Assembly: GCA_002364005.1 (NCBI GenBank)
Contig: DEXG01000007.1
Coordinates: 36,129-65,693 of the forward strand
DNA: 29,565 nt
Origin: Phycisphaerales bacterium UBA3190
Lineage (GTDB): Bacteria; Planctomycetota; Phycisphaerae; Phycisphaerales; UBA1924
Reading direction: 5' to 3'
Part shown: in pieces, positions 17,288 to 25,317 of the stretch
Layout of the letters: the number at the start of each line of letters is the position of its first letter
Position numbering within the stretch: position 1 is the stretch's first letter
Translations under genes and position numbers: made by a program
The notes under the pieces: generated by a model
The model's database searches: none
Told to the model about the DNA's origin: nothing
What the model saw: the letters and a program-made list of their open reading frames with translations, nothing else

Positions 17288-19147
17288 ATGAATCAAGAGC
17301 AGTTTGGTGCGCCCCAGAGTGGCGCGGGGTCGCGTTGCTTTGCTATTTTTGCTGCGGTGATCGCGTGCGCCACGATGCACGCCGTTGCCCAGCCCGGTGG
17401 TGGCGCGGGGCAGTTGCCGCAGGTCCAGTTCCCGTCCGAGAACCCGTTCAGCGTGGAGAAGAGCACGCTGGGCAAGGCCCTGTTCTGGGATGCCCAGCTC
17501 TCGAGCGACAACACGACCTCGTGTGGCTCGTGTCACCTTCCAGCCAGCTCCGGGACCGACCCGCGGGTCTCGGTGAACCCGGGTGCCGATGGGATCTTCA
17601 ATAGTGACGACGACATCATCGCCTCTCCCGGCGTGTCGATGGCCGATCGGGATGATCAGTACCTCAAGTCGGTGCTCTATGGGCTGCTCCCGCAGGCGAC
17701 CACCCGTCAGGCCCAGCCGATGATCATGGCGATGTACGCCGACGAGCTTTTCTGGGATGGTCGAGCCAGCTCGCAGTTTGTGGACCCGCAGACCGGTCAA
17801 GTCATCATCGCCGATGGCGGGGCGCTGGAGAGCCAGGTTGTTGGTCCGATCGTTTCTGATATCGAAATGAGTCATCAGGAACGCGATTGGGACGAGGTAG
17901 CCGCCAAACTCAGCACCGTCCGCCCGCTGGCGCTGGCGAGTGATCTCCCCACAGACCTCGCGGAGGCGGTGCTCGATGGCAGCACCTACCCCGACCTCTT
18001 TGCCCAGGCCTTTGGCGATAACGAGATCAATGCCGCACGCATCGCCATGGCGATCGCGACCTATGAACGCACGCTCGTGCCCGACGAGTCGCCGTTCGAT
18101 CAGTTCATCGCCGGCAACAACAACGCCATGACCCAGCAGCAGATCGACGGGCTCAACGCCCTGACCGGATCGCGCTGTGTCGCGTGTCACACCGGGGCGA
18201 TGTTCAGCGACAACAGCTTTAGGAATATTGGGCTGCGTCCGATCGATGAGGACCCGGGGCGTTCCGGGATCACGGGCAACAATGCCGATCGCGGTCGGTT
18301 CAAGGTGCCCTCGCTCCGCAATGTCGGCTTGCGTGAACGCTTCATGCACAATGGGCAGCTGAGCACGATCGACGAGGTCTTTGATTTCTACGCACGACGC
18401 AACGGGCAGGTCTCGTTTGCTCAGAACCGCGACCCGGTGCTCAACGCACCGATCGCCTTCCCGCCACCCGTGCAGAACAACATCACCGAGTTCCTCAACA
18501 ACGGGCTCACCGACCCGCGCGTTGCCAACGAAGCGTTCCCCTTTGATCGACCACGCCTGCATGAAGAACAGCTGGTGGCCAATCCGCAGCTGATTACCAA
18601 CGGCATCGCGGGCGCCGAGGGGGCGACCCCGGAGATGATTGCCGACAACCCGCCGAATCTGGGCAACACCGATTTCAAGATCGGCATCGACAAAGCACTG
18701 GGTGGGGCGCAGGCATGGGTCGTCGTCTCGAGCTTCCCGCCCGTCAGTGGCATGCTCGTTGCCGACGAAACGCTTGGTCCCATCGTCCTCCAGGGCAGTG
18801 GGGCGGGCGAGGGCTATGGAACGATGCACTACGCCATCCCCGACTCGACCACGCTCGATGGGGAGGTCCGATACATGCAGTGGATCGTGGCCGACGACAA
18901 CGCCCCCGGCGGGTACGCGGCTTCGCCGGTGGCCGAGCTGACCTACTTCTGCTCACGCAACGGGGTCTGCATCGACCACTGTCAGGCCGATCTGAGCGGC
19001 GATGGTCAGCTGGACTTTTTCGATGTCAGCGCCTTCTTGGGGGCCTACGGCAGCAATGGATCCCAGGCGGACTTCACCGGCGATGGGACGCTGGACTTCT
19101 TCGATGTCAGCGCCTTCCTGAGCGCGTACAACGCGGGTTGCCCGTGA
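17288..19147 (+). CDS. Exported di-haem cytochrome c peroxidase-like protein with GC-type dockerin
   Basis: This 619-residue protein has an N-terminal hydrophobic signal (about residues 16-34, FAIFAAVIACATMHAVAQ). It follows the CCP/MauG plan: LGKALFWDAQLSSDNTTSC and the first haem site C79-G-S-C82-H83, then the second haem site C297-V-A-C300-H301, then KVPSLRNVGLRERFMHNG. These enzymes reduce peroxide or oxidise protein substrates using two c-type haems. Residues about 400-560 are an extra beta-rich region not typical of short CCPs. The dockerin-like module begins at C565 and ends GCP. The ATG at 17288 is preferred to an in-frame GTG at 17255 because the signal peptide then begins nearer the N terminus; the ribosome site is weak (cagg). 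Confidence 0.9.
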   Translation: MNQEQFGAPQSGAGSRCFAIFAAVIACATMHAVAQPGGGAGQLPQVQFPSENPFSVEKSTLGKALFWDAQLSSDNTTSCGSCHLPASSGTDPRVSVNPGADGIFNSDDDIIASPGVSMADRDDQYLKSVLYGLLPQATTRQAQPMIMAMYADELFWDGRASSQFVDPQTGQVIIADGGALESQVVGPIVSDIEMSHQERDWDEVAAKLSTVRPLALASDLPTDLAEAVLDGSTYPDLFAQAFGDNEINAARIAMAIATYERTLVPDESPFDQFIAGNNNAMTQQQIDGLNALTGSRCVACHTGAMFSDNSFRNIGLRPIDEDPGRSGITGNNADRGRFKVPSLRNVGLRERFMHNGQLSTIDEVFDFYARRNGQVSFAQNRDPVLNAPIAFPPPVQNNITEFLNNGLTDPRVANEAFPFDRPRLHEEQLVANPQLITNGIAGAEGATPEMIADNPPNLGNTDFKIGIDKALGGAQAWVVVSSFPPVSGMLVADETLGPIVLQGSGAGEGYGTMHYAIPDSTTLDGEVRYMQWIVADDNAPGGYAASPVAELTYFCSRNGVCIDHCQADLSGDGQLDFFDVSAFLGAYGSNGSQADFTGDGTLDFFDVSAFLSAYNAGCP

Positions 19148-19187
19148 TTCTGCGGTCGTCAGGGCACCGGGAACCCTGAGAATCTAC

Positions 19188-19216
19188 TTTCTTTCTGGCT
19201 TTGAATCAGGTATAAC
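19188..19216 (+). promoter_or_regulatory. Possible promoter of the CotH gene
   Basis: A good -10, TATAAC (19211-19216), with a poor -35, TTTCTT (19188-19193), 17 nt upstream. Its predicted start point falls inside the following terminator hairpin. Confidence 0.4.
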
Positions 19217-19219
19217 AGG

Positions 19220-19247
19220 CGACGCGCACGCGTCGTTTGTTTTTTTG
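19220..19247 (+). terminator. Intrinsic terminator between the peroxidase and CotH genes
   Basis: A stem cgacgc (19220-19225)/gcgtcg (19230-19235), loop gcac, followed by tttgttttttt. It lies about 73 nt after the peroxidase stop and 32 nt before the CotH start, and directly abuts the TATAAC -10. Confidence 0.85.
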
Positions 19248-19278
19248 TGCCGACCCCATGTCAAGATAGAGAAGCTCC

Positions 19279-22200
19279 ATGCCCTACCAGATCACGCGAT
19301 CGCTCGTTGTTGCCCTGTGCCTCCTGCTGACCTCGCACGCACCGGCGGCTCCGGTGCCCCTGCCCACTGGCGATGCCGGATGGGTCGAGGCAGGTCGTGT
19401 CTACTTCAATGACAACGAGCTGCTGCAGATCACCGTCACCATGGACCCGGCGGACCTGCAGGCGATGATCAACAACCCCTTCGACAACACCTACTACGCC
19501 TGCAGCGTGCACCTGCTCAGCGGCGAGGTCGACGAGATTGTCGAGGATGTCGCGATCCGGCCCCGCGGCAATACCAGCCGCTCGGCGATCAAGAAATCCT
19601 GGAAGCTCAAGTTCAACGAGTTCGTCCCCGGACGCGAGGTCTTCGGGCTCGAGAAGCTCAACATCAACGGGCACCAGAACGATCCCTCGGTCGTCCGCGG
19701 CAAGCTCGCCTGGGATATCTACAACCAGTTCGGTGTGCCCTCTCCCCGCGCCTCGATGGCCCGCCTGATCATCAACGACGGGTCGCTTGTGGATGATGTT
19801 TTCGTCAATGTTGAGCAGATCGACGACGAGTTCCTCAGCGCGTGGTTCGACGACGATACGGGCAACCTCTACCAGTGCACCTACAAGGGCGAGCGGGCCG
19901 ATCTGCGCTATGTCGCGCCCGGTGATGCCGCGGCATACGCGAACCTTGGCACACCAACCTATGAGCTGGAAAACGACAGCGGCGCCAACCAGCATCAGGA
20001 CCTTGCGGACTTCATCGCGTTCATTGAGAACGCTGACGATGCGACATTCGCGGCCGAGATCGCCAGTCGGTTCAGCGTCGATACCTTCCTGCGTTCCATG
20101 GCCGTCGACTGCGTGAACGGGCATTGGGACAACCTCTGGTACGGCGCGAACAACTACTTCCTCTATGTCTACCCGGACACTGGGCGGGTTGAGTACATCC
20201 CGTATGACCTGGACAACAGCTACGGCATCGATTTCTTCTCGACCGACTGGGCGTCACGCCCGGCATCGAGCTTCGGTGACAATGGTTTCGGGTGGGACTT
20301 TGGCAGCCCGTTCGGTGGCGGGGCCGAGCCGCCTCTGGTTCGTCGCCTGCTGGAGATCGATGCCTACCACGATCAGTACCTTCGCTATGTGCGTGAGCTG
20401 GTCGGCGCAGTCGGCGGGCCCGCTGAGCCGGTGCAGACGCTTTTTGCTGACAGCTCGGGCGACACCTTCAACGCGATCGATGATCCGCATTTCGATCTGC
20501 TGCGCGTGGGGATCGCAAATGATGGGTCGGATATGTACGCCGAGGTGCAGGTGGCGGGACCGATCGATGTCGGCGGCGGCACCGATCAGGCGCGGATCAT
20601 CTTCTTCTTTGATACCAAGCCCGGTGGGTCGACGAGCAACCCGTGGGGACGCGAGATCAACACGAACACGCAAGCCGACTATTTCCTCGGCTCATGGACC
20701 GACAACGGTGGCGGGTTCATCTTCTACGCATGGGACGGCTCGGGATGGGATCAACGCCACGCCAGCTTTGACAACTCGGCGGGTTTCGCTCAGGACCTGA
20801 GCAGCAGCACCAAGGGCATCGCCCGCTACACGCTCCCCTTGGGGGCCATGGGGCTCAGCGATTCCAGCAGCTTCTTCTTTGATGTGGTGACCACGAACGA
20901 CCGTGGCGGCGGGTTTGAGCCCGGTATCGATCACCTCTCCAACCCGAACCAGGCCACGCCCAACTACGACACGACCTCGCAGGCCGGGCTCTACCCGATG
21001 CACACCCTCGAACCGTTCAACCCCGGCGGGGTCGATGGCGTGGACGGGATCTTCACGATCGGTGCGCGGGAGGCCCACATCGACGCGCTGCACGACACGC
21101 TCGAGCCCTACGCGTTCACCGGGTCCTACGCGGGCGGGAACGCCGATTATGGCTACACCACACAGGACTTCTCCGACTCGTTTGATACCCCCGCCAGCTA
21201 CTCCGGCGGTTCGCCTTGGGCGTGGGGCGTCAAGCCGTACATCGAGGCCCGCACCAACTACCTGCGTGCCAATGTGCCCGCTCCCGCGGCACTGCCAGTG
21301 CTGCGTATCAACGAGATCCTGGCGAGCAACGACACGATCATCATGGACGAGGCCGGGGACTTCGAGGACTTCATCGAGATCTACAACGCCGACGATGTGA
21401 CGGTTGATCTCTCGGGCATGCATCTTTCAGACGATCCGTTCGACCCGTTGCAGTGGGTGTTCCCGGAGGGGACGACGCTGGCGCCGGGTGCGTACCTGAT
21501 CGTCTGGGCCGACGACGAGCCGGGCGACGGGCCGCTGCACGCGAACTTCAAGCTCAGCGCCGGTGGCGAATCGGTGGTGCTCTCGCACCGCGCCGACGAG
21601 GGCTCGGTGCTGATCGATTCCGTGTCGTACCCGGGTCTGCTTCCCGATGAGTCGTACGGGCGTTTCCCGGATGGCGAGGAGTCGTTTGATGTGTTCTGCG
21701 CCGTCACGCCCGGCTTTGCCAACGATCCGCGCGACGACTGCTTTACCGAGCCCGACCCCACGCCGGCGATCTTCGTGAATGAATGGCTGGCGAGCAACGA
21801 CGGCATTGTCACGGACGAGTTCGGCGATGCCGACGACTACATCGAGCTGTACAACGCCGAGCCGGTCGAGGTCGATCTGGGTGGGCGGTACCTGACCGAT
21901 GACCTGACCGACCGCACCAAGTGGGAGATCCCCGAGGGCGTGACGATCGCAGCGGGGGGGTACCTTGTGATCTGGGCCGACGAAGAACCCGAGCAGGGTG
22001 CGTTGCACGCGGACTTCAAGCTCAGCGCGGGTGGCGAGGCCGTCGGTCTGTTCGACCGCGACGGGAACCAGCTCGCGCAGATCGATGCGGTGACCTACGG
22101 GAGCCAGGAGACCGATGTGGCCGAGGGGCGTGGCCCGGATGGCAGTGTTTGCCGACTGTTCTTTGAACCGACGCCGGGCAGCGGCAATCCTTTGGGCATC

Positions 22201-22368
22201 GCGGACCTTGTGACGCCGATCGGAGAACTCAACTTCTTCGATGTGTCGGCCTTCCTCACCCTCTACGCGTCTGGTGATCCCAGCGTCGATTTCAACGGGG
22301 ACGGGGTGACCAACTTCTTCGATGTCAGCGCCTTCCTCTCGGCCTATTCGGTCCCCTGCGGGGAGTAA
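19279..22368 (+). CDS. Exported CotH-kinase-like protein with two lamin-tail domains and a degenerate dockerin
   Basis: This 1029-residue protein has a signal peptide (to about residue 24). The CotH domain covers about 45-390, with RPRGNTSRS, KSWKLKFN and the metal/catalytic-type Y309-D-L-D312-N motif; CotH of Bacillus spores is a protein kinase. The CotH domain is interrupted at about 388-574 by a beta-rich insert, and its C-terminal helices resume (IDALHDTLEPY ... KPYIEARTNYLRANV). Two lamin-tail domains follow (about 675-815 and 831-972), each with NE(I/W)LASND, FIEIYNA or YIELYNA, and LHA(N/D)FKLSAGGE. The dockerin-like end (about 975-1029) has a broken first loop (DLVTPIGELN), lacks the leading Cys and ends PCGE. 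Function beyond surface exposure is unknown. Confidence 0.88.
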   Translation: MPYQITRSLVVALCLLLTSHAPAAPVPLPTGDAGWVEAGRVYFNDNELLQITVTMDPADLQAMINNPFDNTYYACSVHLLSGEVDEIVEDVAIRPRGNTSRSAIKKSWKLKFNEFVPGREVFGLEKLNINGHQNDPSVVRGKLAWDIYNQFGVPSPRASMARLIINDGSLVDDVFVNVEQIDDEFLSAWFDDDTGNLYQCTYKGERADLRYVAPGDAAAYANLGTPTYELENDSGANQHQDLADFIAFIENADDATFAAEIASRFSVDTFLRSMAVDCVNGHWDNLWYGANNYFLYVYPDTGRVEYIPYDLDNSYGIDFFSTDWASRPASSFGDNGFGWDFGSPFGGGAEPPLVRRLLEIDAYHDQYLRYVRELVGAVGGPAEPVQTLFADSSGDTFNAIDDPHFDLLRVGIANDGSDMYAEVQVAGPIDVGGGTDQARIIFFFDTKPGGSTSNPWGREINTNTQADYFLGSWTDNGGGFIFYAWDGSGWDQRHASFDNSAGFAQDLSSSTKGIARYTLPLGAMGLSDSSSFFFDVVTTNDRGGGFEPGIDHLSNPNQATPNYDTTSQAGLYPMHTLEPFNPGGVDGVDGIFTIGAREAHIDALHDTLEPYAFTGSYAGGNADYGYTTQDFSDSFDTPASYSGGSPWAWGVKPYIEARTNYLRANVPAPAALPVLRINEILASNDTIIMDEAGDFEDFIEIYNADDVTVDLSGMHLSDDPFDPLQWVFPEGTTLAPGAYLIVWADDEPGDGPLHANFKLSAGGESVVLSHRADEGSVLIDSVSYPGLLPDESYGRFPDGEESFDVFCAVTPGFANDPRDDCFTEPDPTPAIFVNEWLASNDGIVTDEFGDADDYIELYNAEPVEVDLGGRYLTDDLTDRTKWEIPEGVTIAAGGYLVIWADEEPEQGALHADFKLSAGGEAVGLFDRDGNQLAQIDAVTYGSQETDVAEGRGPDGSVCRLFFEPTPGSGNPLGIADLVTPIGELNFFDVSAFLTLYASGDPSVDFNGDGVTNFFDVSAFLSAYSVPCGE

Positions 22369-22424
22369 GGCCCTTTGGGGGCCATGAGGTGGGATGTTTT
22401 CCGCTCGTGTTCCCGGGCAGACTC

Positions 22425-22453
22425 TTGGAAGAATCGGTGCCTGCTGGTATACT
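22425..22453 (+). promoter_or_regulatory. Strong promoter placed for a leaderless transcript
   Basis: TTGGAA (22425-22430), a 17-nt spacer, and TATACT (22448-22453) preceded by TGG. The expected start point, about 7 nt downstream, is the A of the ATG at 22460. No Shine-Dalgarno sequence is present between the -10 and the ATG. Confidence 0.7.
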
Positions 22454-22459
22454 CAGCTC

Positions 22460-22876
22460 ATGAAGATCAACGCCGTATCGATGCTCTGTTCCCTCGCGAT
22501 GTGTTCTGCCGCTGCTTTGGCCGGGCCATCGGGTGGTGGTTTCGAGATCACCTGGTACACCATCGACGCGGGCGGAACGATGAACTCGTCGGGCGATGGC
22601 TTCGAGCTTTCGGGCACCATCGGTCAGCCCGATGCGGGCCCGGTGATGACGGGCGGCCAGTTCTCGCTGGCCGGCGGCTTCTGGCCCGGTGTTGACAACG
22701 CCCCCGCCTGCCCCGCCGATCTCACCGGTGACGGGATGCTGAACTTCTTCGATGTCAGCGCATTCCTGTCCGCCTTCGGCGCGATGGAACCAATCGCCGA
22801 TTTCACGGGCGACGGCATGTACAACTTCTTCGATGTGTCGGCCTTCCTCAGCGCCTTCGCGAACGGCTGCCCCTGA
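22460..22876 (+). CDS. Small secreted protein with GC-type dockerin
   Basis: This 138-residue protein has a signal peptide (about residues 1-22, ending AAALAG), then a 60-residue beta-type segment with FEITWYTIDAGG, GFELSGTIGQPDAG and GQFSLAGGFWPG. I recognise that segment as a recurring short module in planctomycete exported proteins, of unknown function. The dockerin-like domain starts at C84 and ends GCP, with both calcium loops intact. The ATG at 22460 is preferred to longer in-frame starts because of the signal peptide and a strong promoter whose start point coincides with this ATG. It is the smallest dockerin protein of the cluster and could be a soluble adaptor or competitor for a dockerin-binding site (inference). 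Confidence 0.85.
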   Translation: MKINAVSMLCSLAMCSAAALAGPSGGGFEITWYTIDAGGTMNSSGDGFELSGTIGQPDAGPVMTGGQFSLAGGFWPGVDNAPACPADLTGDGMLNFFDVSAFLSAFGAMEPIADFTGDGMYNFFDVSAFLSAFANGCP

Positions 22877-22906
22877 GACCATCATCACTTTGACCGGCGT
22901 TGCCTG

Positions 22907-22927
22907 AAGACCCCAGCTATGGGTCTT
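22907..22927. terminator. Hairpin between convergent genes
   Basis: A 7-bp stem aagaccc (22907-22913)/gggtctt (22921-22927) sits between the stop of the mini-dockerin gene and the stop of the leftward oxidoreductase gene, overlapping the latter by 2 nt. There is no clear T tract in either direction, so it is a weak bidirectional terminator at best. Confidence 0.4.
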
Positions 22928-24290
22928 ATTGCTCGTCTTGTTGCTTGGGCGTGAATCCGCGCCCAACGGGCTTGCTCATGTGCATGTTTGTATCGCCGAC
23001 GATCAGGCGCGCATCGTGGCTGTTGAGGAGCCATTTGACGCCCCAGTTGAAGAGCACCCGCAGGCGGTTGCGGAACCCGACCAGGAACGCGATGTGCACA
23101 AAGGCCCAGAGCAGCCATGCGATGAAGCCGGTGAAGCGCCGATGACCGATCGCGGCAACCGCTCGGTTCTTGCCGATGATCGCCATCGACCCTTTGTCTT
23201 TGTAGACGAACTTCGGTCGGTCGCTGGGTGTCGAGCGCCCGGCGATTTCCGATTTCAGGACCTTGCCGACGAACTGCCCCATCTGCATGGCCGTCTGCGC
23301 CACGCCCGGCAGCGGGTGGTCTTGGCCATCGGGTGTCAGGGATGCCATGTCGCCGATCACGAAGACCTCCGGGTGCCCCGGGATGCTCAGGTCGGGTTGC
23401 ACGATGACCCGGCGTGAGCGGTCGACCGGGACGCCGAGCGATTCACCCAGCCCGCTGGCCCGCACGCCCGCGGCCCAGAACACGGTGTTGGTCTCGATGA
23501 ACTCTTCGCCGACTCGGATCCCCTGCTCGGTCACCTCGGTGACGCGTGCGTTGAGGCGCACCTCAACCCCGAGCGACTCCAGATCGCGTTTGGCGCGTTC
23601 GCTGAGCTGTGGCGGGAAGGCGTTCAGGAGCCGATCGCTGCCCTCGAACAGCAGCACACGGGTGGTCTTCGTGTCGATGTTGTGGTACTCACTGGGCAGG
23701 GTCTGCCCGGCGATTTCCTTGATCGCGCCGGAGAGTTCGACGCCTGTTGGGCCGCCGCCGACGACCGCGAAAGTCAGGGCCGCTCTTCGTGTAGTCGGGT
23801 CGCCCTCGTGCTCGGCTTCTTCGAAGGCCAGCAGCAGGCGACGCCGGATCTCGGTCGCATCGGAGAGGGTCTTGAGCCCCGGCGCGATCGGTGCCCATTC
23901 GTCATGGCCGAAGTAGTCGTGGCTTGCACCCGCGGCGAGCACGAGGTAGTCGTATGCCACATCGCCCTGTTCGAAGAGGAGCTTGCGGCCCTCGACATCG
24001 ACGCCGCTGGCGCTGGCGAGGACCACCCCGCAGTTGCCCTGGCCGCGGAGGATGGTGCGTATGGGCTGGCTGATGGTGGCCGGGGAGAGCGAGGCGGTCG
24101 CGACCTGATAGAGCAGGGGCTGGAACACATGGTGGTTCTGCTTGTCGATGACCGTGATGTCGGCATCGACATGGGCCAGCGCTCGTGCGACCGCGATCCC
24201 GCCAAACCCGCCGCCAACGATCAGCACGCTGGGGCGGTCGGCTCGATTGCGAGCTTCGGGGGCGCGATCTTCTTCATGCTGGTTCGACAT
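22926..24290 (-). CDS. Type II NADH dehydrogenase-like FAD oxidoreductase
   Basis: This 454-residue flavoprotein has two Rossmann motifs: FAD-binding VLIVGGGFGG (GGGFGG at 26-31) and NADH-binding VVGGGPTGVE (GGGPTG at 178-183). It also has the Ndh-type YQVATASLSP, the second FAD motif VFVIGDMAS, and VAQTAMQMG. The C-terminal stretch GFIAWLLWAFVHIAFLVGFRNR is the membrane-associated region expected for NDH-2. It should pass electrons from NADH to quinone without pumping protons. The ATG at 24290 is preferred to an in-frame start 48 nt upstream because the extra residues do not look like the family. No strong ribosome site is seen. It lies downstream of two receiver genes on the same strand; a regulatory link is possible but unproven. 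Confidence 0.88.
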   Translation of the reverse strand: MSNQHEEDRAPEARNRADRPSVLIVGGGFGGIAVARALAHVDADITVIDKQNHHVFQPLLYQVATASLSPATISQPIRTILRGQGNCGVVLASASGVDVEGRKLLFEQGDVAYDYLVLAAGASHDYFGHDEWAPIAPGLKTLSDATEIRRRLLLAFEEAEHEGDPTTRRAALTFAVVGGGPTGVELSGAIKEIAGQTLPSEYHNIDTKTTRVLLFEGSDRLLNAFPPQLSERAKRDLESLGVEVRLNARVTEVTEQGIRVGEEFIETNTVFWAAGVRASGLGESLGVPVDRSRRVIVQPDLSIPGHPEVFVIGDMASLTPDGQDHPLPGVAQTAMQMGQFVGKVLKSEIAGRSTPSDRPKFVYKDKGSMAIIGKNRAVAAIGHRRFTGFIAWLLWAFVHIAFLVGFRNRLRVLFNWGVKWLLNSHDARLIVGDTNMHMSKPVGRGFTPKQQDEQ

Positions 24291-24383
24291 GAAAGGAATG
24301 GTAGACCGCCCCGGGGCACGACCCGTACCAGAAGGCATGCGTCGATGGAGGTGCCCCGGGATGGTGCCTGTGTGAGCCGGGGC

Positions 24384-24773
24384 TCAGGCGGCTTCTGTAG
24401 CGTCGCGGAAGTTGATCGCGAGGTGTACATTGGCGATGACTTCTTTCGAATCGCACGGCTTGTACATGACGGCAAACGCGTCATGCGCCTGGGCCATGGC
24501 CTCGACCCGTTCGGATCGTTCGCCGGTGAGGTAGATGACGGGGGGCGATCCGAGGTTTTCCATCTTGGCCAGGCGTTGATGCACGGTGAAGCCGTTCCCC
24601 GCGGGCATGTTGATGTCCAGGATCAGCGCGTCGGGGTTCTCCCGCTGAATGAGCTGAACCGCGTTGTACGAGTCCTGAGCGCAGTAGACCTCGAAGCCCT
24701 CGGACTCGAGTCGGATACGCAGGGCGTTGAGGTGATTGAAATCGTCATCGGCAATGAGTACTTTGTTCGGCAT
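24384..24773 (-). CDS. Single-domain response regulator (CheY-like receiver)
   Basis: This 129-residue protein is a receiver domain only: acidic pocket D10/D11, phosphorylation site D53 in LILDINMPAGNG, T83 in YLTGE, and K105 in YKPCD. There is no DNA-binding or enzymatic output domain, so it must act by protein contact or as a phosphate relay. A caggatt ribosome site precedes the ATG. A 178-nt gap separates it from the upstream receiver gene, so it may have its own promoter; none was confidently found. It is a diverged paralogue of the receiver at 24952-25317. Confidence 0.9.
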   Translation of the reverse strand: MPNKVLIADDDFNHLNALRIRLESEGFEVYCAQDSYNAVQLIQRENPDALILDINMPAGNGFTVHQRLAKMENLGSPPVIYLTGERSERVEAMAQAHDAFAVMYKPCDSKEVIANVHLAINFRDATEAA

Positions 24774-24951
24774 GATCTAATCCTGATGTCATTGAAAAGG
24801 TGCTGGGGATTGACTCGATACTGTGATCGAAGCTTTCAGTGGGGCGTGTGTGACAGAAAAGCGAAAACGACGGAAATTCGGTATGTTGGCATGAAACTTG
24901 TACGCTCACGCAGTGTGTATTGTTACAGAATCACTCAATGTATGGGTGGAT

Positions 24952-25317
24952 CTATGCAACCGCGAGACTGATCGCGTAGGCGATCTCCTCATGCTGATAC
25001 GGCTTGGAGAAAAAGTCCGCGGCTCCCATCGCCCTCGCTTCCTGCTTGACGGTGTCTTGCACATTCGCGCTGAGAAAGATGACGGGGATATGGCGGAGCG
25101 TTTCATCGTTGCGAAGACGACGAAAGACCTCGAAGCCGTCCATGTCGGGCATGCGCAGGTCCAGCAGGATCGCGTCGGGGCAGATGTCCGCGGCTTTCAT
25201 GAGCCCCGTCGGCCCGTCGTGCGCCGATGTCATATCAAAGCCGCACTGGCTGAGGCGGGTACAAAGGGCCTTGGCGATGGCCCACTCATCATCGATAACA
25301 AGTACTTTACTGCACAT
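24952..25317 (-). CDS. Single-domain response regulator, overlapping the kinase gene
   Basis: This 121-residue receiver has D9/D10, phosphorylation site D53 in LLDLRMPDMDG, S83 in FLSAN, and K105 in SKPYQHEE, with no output domain. Its ATG is preceded by a strong ggagg and overlaps the histidine kinase stop codon by 11 nt. This implies coupled translation and a cognate kinase-receiver pair. The kinase is interrupted upstream by a TGA, but this coupling depends only on the kinase 3' half. Confidence 0.92.
   Translation of the reverse strand: MCSKVLVIDDEWAIAKALCTRLSQCGFDMTSAHDGPTGLMKAADICPDAILLDLRMPDMDGFEVFRRLRNDETLRHIPVIFLSANVQDTVKQEARAMGAADFFSKPYQHEEIAYAISLAVA

Noticed and set aside
17249..18829. 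526-residue minus-strand open frame opposite the peroxidase gene
   Set aside because: The plus strand has two CxxCH haem sites and a dockerin; the opposite frame has no recognisable family and an antisense-like composition.
9460..22360. Regularly spaced DFFDVS-coding repeats considered as a DNA repeat array or CRISPR
   Set aside because: The similarity is at the protein level, lies at the ends of separate genes and varies at synonymous sites; there are no identical repeats with unique spacers.
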